This document shows positions 37,231 to 46,113 of a DNA stretch of 64,000 bases, in pieces. The position numbers and the translations under genes are program-made. The stretch is taken from NCBI GenBank assembly GCA_963727075.1, contig CAVSET010000006.1, positions 1,178,001 through 1,242,000 of the forward strand, in the 5' to 3' direction. Position 1 is the stretch's first letter. Each line of letters opens with the position of its first letter. This DNA comes from Bog-756 sp963727075 (GTDB lineage Bacteria > Actinomycetota > Acidimicrobiia > Acidimicrobiales > RAAP-2). A model generated the notes under the pieces. The model ran no database searches, was not told where the DNA came from, and worked only from the letters and a program-made list of their open reading frames with translations.

Positions 37231-38979
37231 CTAGTTCGTCACAGTGACGATGATCGGAGCACTTGCTCCCGACCGGCCCGTTCCAGTGTGGACAACGCTT
37301 CGAATGCTGAGGGAACCGTCGGGAACGGTTTGCGAGTTCCAGAGTCCCAGCCAGCCGAATTCGGTATTCGTTGCCGAGACGAGGACAGGACGACGACCAC
37401 CCGCCACCAATACGAATTGCACTGCGGACACACCGAAGTCCAGATAGACACCGGACGTCTCTGACAACCCCGAAGCCGCGGCCAGCAAGGTCACCGTTCC
37501 CCTGACCAATGTTCCAGACCTTGGGAGGACGACAGACGTGCTCGGTAGCGTCCTGCCGATGGGCAGACCCAGTCGACGTTCGACATGCAAGTCCGTGTCG
37601 AACAGGCTGAGCTTGTGGATCTCGGCCTGTCCGGCGAGGGCGCGTAGATACTCCCCGCTGAGGTAGGGGTTTGGGTACAGAGAGCTGACGACGAGTTGGT
37701 CTGGAGCCGTGCCGATGTTGGCCGCAACCGCGCCGGCATTGATCGCTATCTGATGCCAAACCCGGAGGCTCTTGAGGCCCCAAACCGTTCCGAGGATGAT
37801 CTGCAAGCAGATAGCCATCGCAAGCACCACCCGAATGGCAGCAACAGATGACCGGCGTCGTCGACCGGTGGACGTCGGCACAGGGTTGCTCAAGAGACAC
37901 AGATAGCAGCCCACCCAGACCAAGAGCTCGAACGGCGCGTATCTGAGGGCGACCGAGGGACCATAGGACAGCCGACCAACGGTGATAAGGGCAGCACACA
38001 CGAGCCCGAAGACAATGATTGCGACCCCGATTGCCGCAGGATCCGAAGGATCGCGCCGAGTTGCATAGTGAACCACGCACCAAGTCGCAATTCCCAGGAT
38101 CACCGCGCCCAGCACAGTCACGGCAGGATTGCCGAAGTGCCCACTGGGAGGCGCCTGAAGACCAATGACATCACCGACTATGAACAGGTAGAAAGCGGCC
38201 GCCTCGACGAGGTGATGAACGACATAGGCCAAGTCACCCTGCTCGGTGTGGAAGTTGTAGAAGAACAGGGCAAACGTGAGAGAACCCGCCACGATCCAAG
38301 CGATGACCAATCCTCTCGTCCGGGCTCGAAGCCAGAGCAGGACGAGCGCGCTCGGCCAGATCACGAGTCCCTGCAACGAGGAGTAACTTCCGACGACCGC
38401 GGTCGCGATGGCGCCGACGAATGCGAAGCGGCTGAGTCGCGGTTGGTCGAGCAGGATGAGGGTTCCGGCCAGTGAAACCAATACCAGGTACCAAGAGAGC
38501 TGGAATCCCCAAATCGCGCTGTGACCCTGGACAAAGGAAAGCAGGAGGAACACCACAGGGGCATATGCGATCCACGGGGAGAGATGTGATCGCCGCTTGT
38601 GGGCCAACACGATGAGGCCGGTGGCGACGAGAAGCAGGATTGCGTTCAGGTACTCCTCGAAAGCAACGTTGAAGTGGGTCGTGTGTGCGAGAGCAAGAAC
38701 GATGAGGTTGGGAAAGAGTATTCGGTTCTCACCATGCACCGCCCACAGTTGGCTCAGGCTGAGTCCCGCGTACGAATGGGAAATGAGGCGGATGTCGTCC
38801 CAGTTGTCTGCGTAGATGACGTTCAGACTGTACTGGTGAACGACCCAGGCGTAGGCGCCCACAGGCACGGCCAAGCTGATGACGGCGAGAACGCCGAGGG
38901 GGGTCCGCACGAAGGTCCTCGGAGTGTGCTGAAGGCCAGGGGTCACACCGTCGACACTGACCTCGCTGGGCCCATTCAC
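37231..38979 (-). CDS. Polytopic membrane protein, possible GT-C-type glycosyltransferase
   Basis: I do not recognise the family with certainty. The 582-residue protein has about ten or more hydrophobic segments between residues 25 and 390 and a C-terminal extracytoplasmic domain of about 180 residues. The stretch NVIYADNWDDIRLISHSYAG after the first helix has acidic residues placed as in GT-C enzymes, which is only suggestive. The gene is clearly less GC-rich than everything around it, consistent with transfer. It is followed upstream by 600 bases with little coding potential. Confidence 0.7.
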   Translation of the reverse strand: MNGPSEVSVDGVTPGLQHTPRTFVRTPLGVLAVISLAVPVGAYAWVVHQYSLNVIYADNWDDIRLISHSYAGLSLSQLWAVHGENRILFPNLIVLALAHTTHFNVAFEEYLNAILLLVATGLIVLAHKRRSHLSPWIAYAPVVFLLLSFVQGHSAIWGFQLSWYLVLVSLAGTLILLDQPRLSRFAFVGAIATAVVGSYSSLQGLVIWPSALVLLWLRARTRGLVIAWIVAGSLTFALFFYNFHTEQGDLAYVVHHLVEAAAFYLFIVGDVIGLQAPPSGHFGNPAVTVLGAVILGIATWCVVHYATRRDPSDPAAIGVAIIVFGLVCAALITVGRLSYGPSVALRYAPFELLVWVGCYLCLLSNPVPTSTGRRRRSSVAAIRVVLAMAICLQIILGTVWGLKSLRVWHQIAINAGAVAANIGTAPDQLVVSSLYPNPYLSGEYLRALAGQAEIHKLSLFDTDLHVERRLGLPIGRTLPSTSVVLPRSGTLVRGTVTLLAAASGLSETSGVYLDFGVSAVQFVLVAGGRRPVLVSATNTEFGWLGLWNSQTVPDGSLSIRSVVHTGTGRSGASAPIIVTVTN

Positions 38980-39597
38980 CGTCGCAACAATACGTCGCTG
39001 GCTCTCAACAAGTGCCTCTGGCGGGGGCGCTGGCCATCAGCTGCCGGCGTCGACTGGATCGCGTGGCGTCGGCCCGATGGACGAGCGACTTCCTTCGTGA
39101 CCGACAACGAGCTCGTGGATGCCCTCGATCGTGCGTTCTCGGCCCTGACCGAGTTGACAGAGAAGGACTGTGCATAAGGTCGCTTGACTGGTCATGTTGG
39201 CAGACCATCGACCATGCAATTGATTGTGTCTTCTCCTTCGCCCTCCAGATTGCAGCCAACGCGATTCTAGCTTGGGGCCTCAGGGGCGTCTCGGCTCTCT
39301 TCCTGGCCATCGCCCGTACTTCCCCAGAGGAACGGGTCGCATCTGACATGGCCCTTCTAACATCGCCGACTGGCGCGCCCGAACCGCCTTGTGCAAGACC
39401 GAGTCGCGGGTACCGAAGCCAGTCAAGATAGATCTCTCACTCGTCCGCATGGCCCGTCGAAAAGTGGTTCTCACTGTCCTCACGGACTGACACTAGGAAG
39501 TCGCGGCGCCATCGGTTTCGGGCGCCGCCCCTTCGGGCGCCGATCAGACCGCGTCAGCAGATCAGGGCCGCTTGGCGAGGGTGAGCTCTGTCCCCGG
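38980..39597. other. Lower-GC spacer with degraded coding
   Basis: No intact gene is supported. The tail of one plus-strand frame (about 38990-39177, AGVDWIAWRRPDGRATSFV then LVDALDRAFSALTELTE) looks protein-like but has no start of its own, so it may be the remnant of an inserted gene. Nothing recognisable follows to 39597. Confidence 0.4.
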
Positions 39598-40569
39598 TTA
39601 CGCCGGGAGGTGGACGGGCAGCCCAAAGTAGGGGAACAGCCGATCCGCCTCGAGGAATGAATGGATCCCTTGGACCCGGGGTCCGGATAGCTCGAGGACC
39701 ACCAGCGCCCACGGGGCCAGCCCGCCGGCCGGGTCCGGCTTGTAGTGACCGAACGCCGGCAGCCCGTTGGCCGCGGTGGGCACCAGTTTGGAACCGCGGC
39801 ACCCGATGCCGGGGCCAAGCATGAACCGGCCGATGTCGGCCGACCCCTGCAGCCACATGGCGTACGGTGGCATGCTCTGGATAGCGTCGTCATGGAGGAG
39901 GGTCACCAGGCTGTCGATGTCGTAGCGCTCGAAGGCGTCGACGTAGCGGGCCAGCAGCTCCTCTTGGTCGGCGTCGACGACGGACGCCTGCTCGCCGAGG
40001 TCGAGCGAGGCCAGCGTGGCCCGGGCCCGTTGCAGGGCGCTGTTCACGGCCGCGGTGCTGGTGTCCATGAGGTCGGCGGCCTCGGCCACCTGCCACCGGA
40101 GCACCTCGCACAAGATGAGGGCCGCCCGTTGCCGGGGCGGCAGGTGCTGGAGGGCGGCGACGAACGCCAATCGAACGGTGTCCCGGGCGGCGGCCACCTC
40201 GGCCGGGTCGGCTTCGACCGGGAGCACCCGCTCATCGGCGATGGGCGAGATCCACGCGCCGTCCGGCAGCACGGCCTCGAGGGAGGACGGGACGGGGGGC
40301 CGTGACGGGCCGATCTCCATCGGTCGGGCTCGGCGCTGGCTACCGCGGAGCAGGTCGAGGCACACGTTGGTGGCGATGCGGTACATCCAGGAGCGGACCG
40401 AGGACCGCCCCTCGAAGCCGTCCGCCGCCCGCCAGGCCCGGACCATGGTCTCCTGCACGGCGTCCTCGGCGTCGAACCCCGACCCGAGCATCCGATAGCA
40501 GTAGCCGGTGAGCTCCCGCCGATAGTGCTCGAGGTCCTCGGCCCTGATGCCCTGGGTGCTGACGGTCAC
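39598..40569 (-). CDS. ECF sigma factor, SigG-like with SnoaL-like C-terminus
   Basis: The 323-residue protein has sigma region 2 (YRRELTGYCYRMLGSGFDAE, then AVQETMVRAWRAADGFEG), region 4 (LPPRQRAALILCEVLRWQVA and DLMDTSTAAVNSALQRARAT), and a C-terminal SnoaL-like extension of about 120 residues (YVDAFERYDIDSLVTLLHDD). This layout marks the SigG/SigJ-type ECF group, in which the extension may sense a ligand. The start is a GTG at 40569; the upstream extension is not family-like. VOC and STAS-like genes lie directly upstream. A 149-base part of region 4 and its linker is copied near 44.3 kb. Confidence 0.92.
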   Translation of the reverse strand: MTVSTQGIRAEDLEHYRRELTGYCYRMLGSGFDAEDAVQETMVRAWRAADGFEGRSSVRSWMYRIATNVCLDLLRGSQRRARPMEIGPSRPPVPSSLEAVLPDGAWISPIADERVLPVEADPAEVAAARDTVRLAFVAALQHLPPRQRAALILCEVLRWQVAEAADLMDTSTAAVNSALQRARATLASLDLGEQASVVDADQEELLARYVDAFERYDIDSLVTLLHDDAIQSMPPYAMWLQGSADIGRFMLGPGIGCRGSKLVPTAANGLPAFGHYKPDPAGGLAPWALVVLELSGPRVQGIHSFLEADRLFPYFGLPVHLPA

Positions 40570-40622
40570 CGCCGGCGATCCTAGCGGCTCGGTGGCGCAG
40601 GCGACCGTGGCTCCGGCCACTT

Positions 40623-41012
40623 TCAGGCCTCCCCGACCAGCTCGAGGCCGTTGCCGTCCGGGTCACGGAAGCTGAACATCGGGGGGACACCTTCCCAGCG
40701 CAGGATGTCGTCCACCTCCACGCCTTCGGCCTGCAGCGCGACGTGGTCACCGGCAACGTCCGTGCTGACCAGCCGGACGCCCGTCTCGATCCCGGTCGGC
40801 AGGTCATCGTTCGAGGCCACGAGGGCGATCGTCGCCGTCCCCGCCGGCGGGGCCACCACGATCCAGCGCTTGCCTCGGCCGATGGGGACGTCGAGCCGCA
40901 GCCCGAAGCCGAGCGTCTCGACGTAGAAGCGCAGAGCACGGCCCTGATCGGTCACCGGAATGCCGACGGTGAGGACCTGCTTGACCTGGATCGTGGGTGC
41001 CGATGTGGACAT
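40623..41012 (-). CDS. VOC (glyoxalase/bleomycin resistance-like) protein
   Basis: A single VOC domain of 129 residues (VGIPVTDQGRALRFYVETLG and PMFSFRDPDGNGLELVGEA), the metal-binding superfamily of glyoxalases and extradiol dioxygenases. The ATG at 41012 has GAAGGAGG upstream, which fixes the start even though the frame stays open into the preceding STAS-like gene. It lies 53 bases before the sigG-like gene; VOC proteins often accompany this ECF group. Confidence 0.85.
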   Translation of the reverse strand: MSTSAPTIQVKQVLTVGIPVTDQGRALRFYVETLGFGLRLDVPIGRGKRWIVVAPPAGTATIALVASNDDLPTGIETGVRLVSTDVAGDHVALQAEGVEVDDILRWEGVPPMFSFRDPDGNGLELVGEA

Positions 41013-41312
41013 CGCGCCTCCTTCTCTCCCGTGGTATGACGAACGACTGTCCCGAGAATCATCGGACCGGCCACCCGCCGGTCCCGGCCCGACCAGCTCG
41101 ACCACGCCGGTCAGATCGAGCAGCCCCGCCAGGATCGGGCAGACCTCCTCGAGGTGCAGCTCAGCGTGGGCCCGGCGGGCGGCCAGCACCATCCTCGCCA
41201 CCAGGTCCACCGTGGACAGATCAGGGGACCGGTCGCTGACCAGCCGGGTGACGGCCACCGTGCCATCGGCCCCGACCAGCACCACCTTGGCCACCAGCGG
41301 AAGGTCATCCAT
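41013..41312 (-). CDS. STAS-like anti-anti-sigma domain, stop lost
   Basis: From an ATG at 41312 the product reads LSTVDLVARMVLAARRAHAE and LLDLTGVVELVGPG, typical of STAS-like proteins of about 90-100 residues. No stop separates it from the VOC gene in the same frame. A TGA occurs in a neighbouring frame at about 41056, so a one-base shift probably removed the true stop. Role and partner are unknown. Confidence 0.55.
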
Positions 41313-41453
41313 CGATAGGGAGACGAGCTGGATGCGCCGAATTCACCGGTGCACTCACCCGGGGGTGGCAGTTCGACACCCTGGCCAAGGCGGTGGCCTC
41401 GATCGTCATGGTCGACCTGCTGGTCGGAACGGGAAACCGCCAGCTCGGTCATC

Positions 41454-42481
41454 TCAACGGGTGGGCGTCGCTGATCGTGGAGCGGTCAGGTGGGCGGCAC
41501 GCCAGTGGCTCGGCGACAGACCGTGGGTGCGTTTGAAGGCGCGGCTGAATGCTTCTTCGGAGTCGTACCCGATGCGTCGCGCGATGGTGACGATGCCGGC
41601 GTCAGTGGTGGCGAGGAGGTCCTCAGCGAGGTGCATGCGCCATTCGGTGAGGTACCGGATCGGTGAGCGGCCGAGCATCCGACGGAAGCGGTCGTCGAGC
41701 AGCGAGCGAGACACTGCTGAACGCGACGCTAGATCGGCAACGGTCCACTTGTGGTCGGGTGACGAGTGGAGGTGGGAGAGCGCCGGCGCCAATACCGGGT
41801 CGCGTAGCGCAGCTAACCACCCGCTGTCAGCCCCGGGTGCGGTGGCCAGATGCGAGCGAAGCACTTCGATCAAGACAAGCTCTGGCAATCGCGTGGTGAT
41901 CGGATCCGGGCTCGCGTTCGTCGGAACGGCGTGCTCGAGCGCGTACGTGATGCTCGCTTGAACCCAGCCCGACCCGGCGCCGTCGGGAAGCTGGACGACG
42001 AAGGCTGACGGAAGCGCCCGCATAGCTGGGTCGAAGAGTGGATCGTCGGAATACAGGTAGCCGCAGACCAGCTCGGTGCGCGCTCCGCCTCCACCGTGGC
42101 GCAATAGCGGCAGGTCGGTCCATGGTAGGGGGTCGAGTAGCGCCTGGATGGGTACCGACTCCACCGATGCCCTTCCCCCGATCGTGTGGCGGTCACCGTA
42201 CGGTAGGACGATGATGTCGCCGTCGCTCGCCCAGTGGCGCTCGCCATCGACCGCCTGAACCCAGCATGAGCCGCCCGCGATGATGTGGAACAGGATGAGT
42301 CGGTCGGCTCCCGGGTGGAGCGCGTCGGCCATGGCCAGCGGAGTGGACTCGAACGCGAACGGTTCGGATAGCTCGGAACGGAAAAAATGGCGCCGGCCAA
42401 CCGCAGCTGCCCGAGCGCCGACGCGAGCAGGGGTGGGCTCGGCTCGGCGCTGGCCAGCCCGGCTGCGTCGAGCCCACTCAT
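41454..42481 (-). CDS. AraC-family regulator with cupin sensor (frameshifted)
   Basis: The N-terminal cupin_6 domain (GDIIVLPYGDRHTIGG) and C-terminal AraC helix-turn-helix pair (WTVADLASRSAVSRSLLDDR, IARRIGYDSEEAFSRAFKR) make a standard regulator of about 340 residues. The N-terminal 30 residues (MSGLDAAGLASAEPSPPLL) are in another frame. Adding one T to the T6 run near 42387 joins LRLAGAIF to FRSELSEPFAFES, so this is a homopolymer deletion. It is divergent from the VOC gene at 42602 and may control it. Confidence 0.88.
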
Positions 42482-42601
42482 GGTCGCAACTCCGGTTTCG
42501 CGGCTAGCACTGTCGGCGTCTCGGTCATGGCCAGTCACTCGGCAGGGATGGATACTGGCTAGACGATAGTCAATCAACAAAAATCCCCGGAAGGATGAGA
42601 C

Positions 42602-43000
42602 ATGATGACATTCCCACCGCTGACCCACGTGGCATTGACCGTTCGCGACCTCGCGATCAGCGTGCCCTGGTACGAGGGGCTGTTCGACGCCAAGCCCGTC
42701 ATCGATGAGGACACCGACCCCGATCTTCACCACACGGTCTATCTGATCGGCAATGGAACGCTCATCGGTTTGCACCAGCACAAGACACCGGCACCGACGG
42801 AGCTGTTCAGCGAGTTCCGAGTCGGCCTCGATCATGTCGCGTTCGGTTGCGCCAATCGCGCCGAGCTCGAGAAATGGGCGAACCGCCTCGATGAGATCGG
42901 CGTCCAGCACGGTGACATCAAGGACGCGAGCTACGGATCGGGTGTGAGCTTCCGAGACCCAGACGGAATCGCGCTCGAGTTCTTCGCCCCGCCCAGCTAG
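42602..43000 (+). CDS. VOC family protein
   Basis: A single-domain VOC protein of 132 residues with LTHVALTVRDLAISVPWYEG, VGLDHVAFGCANRAELEKWA and SGVSFRDPDGIALEFFAPP. The His and Glu metal ligands of the fold are in place. It is divergent from the AraC-type regulator, with 120 bases between the two genes, and may be its target. Substrate unknown. Confidence 0.88.
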   Translation: MMTFPPLTHVALTVRDLAISVPWYEGLFDAKPVIDEDTDPDLHHTVYLIGNGTLIGLHQHKTPAPTELFSEFRVGLDHVAFGCANRAELEKWANRLDEIGVQHGDIKDASYGSGVSFRDPDGIALEFFAPPS

Positions 43001-43239
43001 TCCTCCGACCTGTCGGTAGTGGTGCTCGCGACAGGTCGTCGCGGGTGCCACTGCCGTCTGGGAGAGAGCCCGTGGCCGCTCCAGTCGTCGGGCGAATGTG
43101 CAGCAAGGGGCTCGACCTTGAGGTGGACCTCACCCCGGGCAGACGCGTGCTCGCTCGCCGCCGGCCTCGAATCCCGGATCCCGATCACCACGACATCACC
43201 ACAATTGCTCGACCCATCCCTACCACTGGAATACCTGCA

Positions 43240-43734
43240 ATGGAACCATTCGTGATCATGGCCCTCGTGCTCTTCGAGGTCGCCCTGTGGCAATGGCGCG
43301 TCGCCATCACGGTCCGCGGCAACGTCCTCGGCGGCGCACTGCTCGGACTCATCGGCGCTGTCGTCCAGATCACCGCGATCTCGCGAGTCGTCCACGACAT
43401 GGGAAACGTCGCCGCCGGATACGCCTGTGGCGTGGGCATTGGCGTGCTCGTGGGCTGCCTCATCGACCGGTACCTCTCGGCGTCGCACGTATCTGTTCGA
43501 GTGTTCGCGCCCGAGGACCCGGATCTCGCTCCTACACTGCGCGACCGCGGGTGGCCCGTCACCGCAACCAGCGGGCACGGGCACGAGGGTCCCGTCGAAG
43601 TCCTCTATCTGGCGATCGACCAACGCCGGGCCGCAACGCTCCAGAGTGAGCTCCATTCACTGGCTCCGAACGCATGCTGGACCGTCGAGCGAATTTCGGC
43701 CAGCCGCGGGTTGCTCGCTGCCGCTCCGGCCTAG
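43240..43734 (+). CDS. DUF5698/DUF2179-like membrane protein
   Basis: From the ATG at 43240 the protein has 164 residues. Three hydrophobic segments occupy the first ~90 (FVIMALVLFEVALWQWRVAI, GGALLGLIGAVVQITAIS, AAGYACGVGIGVLVGCLIDR), followed by a soluble domain of about 75 residues. This is the layout of the UPF0316/DUF5698 family. The open frame extends upstream to 43045 but without similarity. Function unknown. Confidence 0.75.
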   Translation: MEPFVIMALVLFEVALWQWRVAITVRGNVLGGALLGLIGAVVQITAISRVVHDMGNVAAGYACGVGIGVLVGCLIDRYLSASHVSVRVFAPEDPDLAPTLRDRGWPVTATSGHGHEGPVEVLYLAIDQRRAATLQSELHSLAPNACWTVERISASRGLLAAAPA

Positions 43735-43784
43735 CCACCCGACAACGTGCTCCGAAGGGGGGATCGTCCTGCGCTACTCACCCG

Positions 43785-44240
43785 TCACTCCATCGAGTAG
43801 TTCGCGAGTGGCGTCCCGCGTGACTCGACGTGTCGGGCCGTCTCATTGATCAGGTGGATCAGGACCCACCGGAGGTCCGTGCTCTCCCCCACCGGCACCG
43901 GGTGTCCAATGCCATCGAACGAACAGCAGCATCGGTGGCGGCCGCCCGGTCGCGATAGGCCAGGATCGCTTCCTCCACCAGGAGTTCGGCACCCGGGCTG
44001 AACTCCTGTTCCGTGCGTTCCACCTCCCTGCCCAGCATGCCTCCCTCGATCCATCGCCACTCGACGTGGGTCAGGTGGTTCACGATTCCGAGCAGAGAGA
44101 TCAGCGCGCTATCCGGCCTCCACCGCGTCTTCCTCCTCGGAGAGCCCCGGCATCTTGCGCAAGACCGAACCGCAGAGGTAGCGGAGCCAGTCGAGGTAGG
44201 TCTCTCGGTCGTCCCCATGGCCCTTCGGAAAGGGGTTGCC
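43785..44240 (-). pseudogene. DinB/DUF664-like gene, degraded
   Basis: Recognisable pieces lie in order but in three frames: RETYLDWLRYLCGSVLRKM, then LISLLGIVNHLTHVEWRWIE and ELLVEEAILAYRDRAAATDA, then GESTDLRWVLIHLINETARH. Shifts near 44113 and 43905 are required, and the end (ESRGTPLANYSME) is not the family's. The upstream part is replaced by a copied piece of the sigG-like gene, in frame with part of this one. The family includes thiol-dependent metalloproteins; this copy is probably dead. Confidence 0.7.
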
Positions 44241-44241
44241 A

Positions 44242-44387
44242 CGCACAGGATGAGGGCCGCCCGTTGCCGGGGCGGCAGGTGCTGGAGGGCGGCGACGAAC
44301 GCCAGTCGAACGGTGTCCCGGCCGGCCACCTCGGCCGGGTCGGCCTCGACCGGGAGCACCCGCTCATCGGCGATGGGCGAGATCCAC
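44242..44387 (-). repeat. Partial duplicate of the sigG-like gene
   Basis: This 146-base segment is nearly identical to 40107-40255 inside the sigma-factor gene, in the same orientation. It differs by a few substitutions and a 3-base deletion (CCCGGGCGGCGGCC against CCCGGCCGGCC). It encodes the residues EADPAEVAGRDTVRLAFVAA and LPPRQRAALILC. It has no start or rest of the gene, so it is a non-functional fragment, placed directly before the decayed dinB-like gene. Confidence 0.92.
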
Positions 44388-44449
44388 CCTCTGCGTGGCC
44401 GCCCTGCAGGGGCGGACCTGTCGAGGGTGAGCTCCGACGACCGGTTGGG

Positions 44450-45637
44450 TCAGCCGTCGGTCCCGAGGATGAGACCGCTCGTCGGTACCCCCGTACCGGC
44501 GGTGACCAGCGCGTGGCGCACGTCGGGGACCTGGTTGACCGAGGTGCCCCGCACCTGGCGGACACCCTCGGCGATCCCGTTCATGCCGTGGAGATAGGCC
44601 TCGCCCAGCTGGCCTCCGTGAGTGTTGACCGGTAGCCCCCCACCGATCTCGATGTTGCCGTCTCGCACGAACTCCTTGGCCTCGCCCCGGCCGCAGAAGC
44701 CGAGCTCCTCCAGCTGGTAGAGCACGTACGGGGTGAAGTGGTCGTAGAGGACGGCGGTCTGGATGTCGGCGGGCGCGAGGCCCGAGGTCTGCCACAGCTG
44801 GCGGGCCACCGACGCCATCTCTCCCAGCCCGCAGAGGTCGCCGACGTAGTACGAGGTCATCATCTCCTGGCCCGGGCCGGAGCCCTGGGCGGCCGCCTCG
44901 ATGACGACCGGCGGACCGGGGAGGTCCCGGGCCCGCTCGAGGGAGGTGACCACCAGGGCCTGGCCGCCGTCGGTCTCTTGGCAGCAGTCGAGGAGATGGA
45001 GCGGCTCGACGATCCAGCGCGACGCCTGGTGCTCCTCGAGCGTGATCGGCTTCCCGTAGAACCAGGCCTTGGGATTGGTGCCGGCGTGGCGCCGGTCGGC
45101 CACCGCCACCCGGCCGAGGTCCTCGGAGGTGGCCCCGGCCATGTGCAGGTAGCGCTGGGCGGCCATGGCCACCCACTGGGCCGGGGTCAGCAGCCCGACC
45201 GGCGCGTACCAGGCGAAGTTGGCCGTCTCGGCGTTGGGGATGGGAGGGCGGTCCTGCACACCCGCACCGAAGCGGTTCCCCGAGCGCTCGTTGAACGCCC
45301 GGTAGCAGACCACCACATCGGCCACGCCCGACTGCACGGCCATGGCCGCCTGCTGGATGGTGGCGCATCCCGCCCCCCCGCCGTAGTGGATGCGGCTGAA
45401 GAAGGAAAGCTCGCCCATGCCCAGGCTGCGGGCGATCTCGATCTCCGGATTGGTGTCGGAGCTGAAGGTCACCAGCCCGTCCACCTCGGCCGGCTCGATG
45501 CCGGCGTCACGCAATGCCAGGTCGACGGCCTCGACGGCCAGGCGGAGCTCGCTCCGGCCCGACTCCTTCGAGAACTCGGTGGCGCCGATGCCCACGATCG
45601 CCGTGTTGCCGGCGTAGGCGTGCTGCATCCCGCTCAC
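44450..45637 (-). CDS. ltp2: Ltp2-like steroid side-chain aldolase (thiolase fold)
   Basis: This intact 395-residue lipid-transfer/thiolase-fold protein starts NTAIVGIGATEFSKESGRSE and carries GGAGCATIQQAAMAVQSGVA, LYDHFTPYVLYQLEELGFC and GGLPVNTHGGQLGEAYLHGM. It matches Ltp2, which together with the DUF35 part of ChsH2 cleaves the 17-hydroxy propionyl-CoA side chain of sterols in a retro-aldol reaction. It is the last gene of a five-gene operon and overlaps chsH1 by four bases. The neighbours chsH1 and chsH2 strongly support the assignment. Confidence 0.9.
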   Translation of the reverse strand: MSGMQHAYAGNTAIVGIGATEFSKESGRSELRLAVEAVDLALRDAGIEPAEVDGLVTFSSDTNPEIEIARSLGMGELSFFSRIHYGGGAGCATIQQAAMAVQSGVADVVVCYRAFNERSGNRFGAGVQDRPPIPNAETANFAWYAPVGLLTPAQWVAMAAQRYLHMAGATSEDLGRVAVADRRHAGTNPKAWFYGKPITLEEHQASRWIVEPLHLLDCCQETDGGQALVVTSLERARDLPGPPVVIEAAAQGSGPGQEMMTSYYVGDLCGLGEMASVARQLWQTSGLAPADIQTAVLYDHFTPYVLYQLEELGFCGRGEAKEFVRDGNIEIGGGLPVNTHGGQLGEAYLHGMNGIAEGVRQVRGTSVNQVPDVRHALVTAGTGVPTSGLILGTDG

Positions 45638-46113
45638 CGGCTGTTCCCCCCGTTGGAGCGGGCACGGCCAGCCGGAGCGGAGCGGGACGGGAGGCGCAGT
45701 CCCACCGTCCCGGTCACGTGGTCGCCCAGACTGTTGGCCCCTCGCAGGGTCACCTCCACTCCCCCGTATCCGTCGGACCCCACCGACTCGTCTTTGGCGG
45801 TGACCGAGCCGGTCAGCGTCATGGTGTCGTCCGGGTAGTTGGGGGCGCCCAGTCGGATCCGGACGTCGGTGAGCACGCTGGCCGGTCCGGACCAGTCGGT
45901 GACGAAGCGCCCCACGATGCCGTTGGTGGAGAGGATGTTCATGAAGATGTCCTTCGACCCGCGTTCGACGGCCAGGACCGCATCGTGATGGACGTCCTGG
46001 TAGTCACGCGAGGCGATGGCGGTCGAGACGATGAGCGTCCGGGTGAGGGGCAGCGCCAGCTCGGGGAGGGCGTCCCCCACCGTCACCTCCTCGAAGTGCA
46101 GGGTCGCGCTCAT
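45634..46113 (-). CDS. chsH1: MaoC-like enoyl-CoA hydratase ChsH1
   Basis: A single hotdog/MaoC-like domain of 159 residues (FEEVTVGDALPELALPLTRT, IASRDYQDVHHDAVLAVERG, DIFMNILSTNGIVGRFVTDW). In mycobacteria ChsH1 pairs with ChsH2 to hydrate the steroid C3 side-chain enoyl-CoA. The DYQDVHHD stretch carries the Asp/His pair expected at the active site. It overlaps both neighbours by four bases. Confidence 0.88.
   Translation of the reverse strand: MSATLHFEEVTVGDALPELALPLTRTLIVSTAIASRDYQDVHHDAVLAVERGSKDIFMNILSTNGIVGRFVTDWSGPASVLTDVRIRLGAPNYPDDTMTLTGSVTAKDESVGSDGYGGVEVTLRGANSLGDHVTGTVGLRLPSRSAPAGRARSNGGNSR

Noticed and set aside
41340..41520. Plus-strand fragment with WQFDTLAKAVASIVMVDLL
   Set aside because: It looks protein-like but has no family match I recognise, no start, and overlaps the 3' end of the AraC gene. 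Too short to support.
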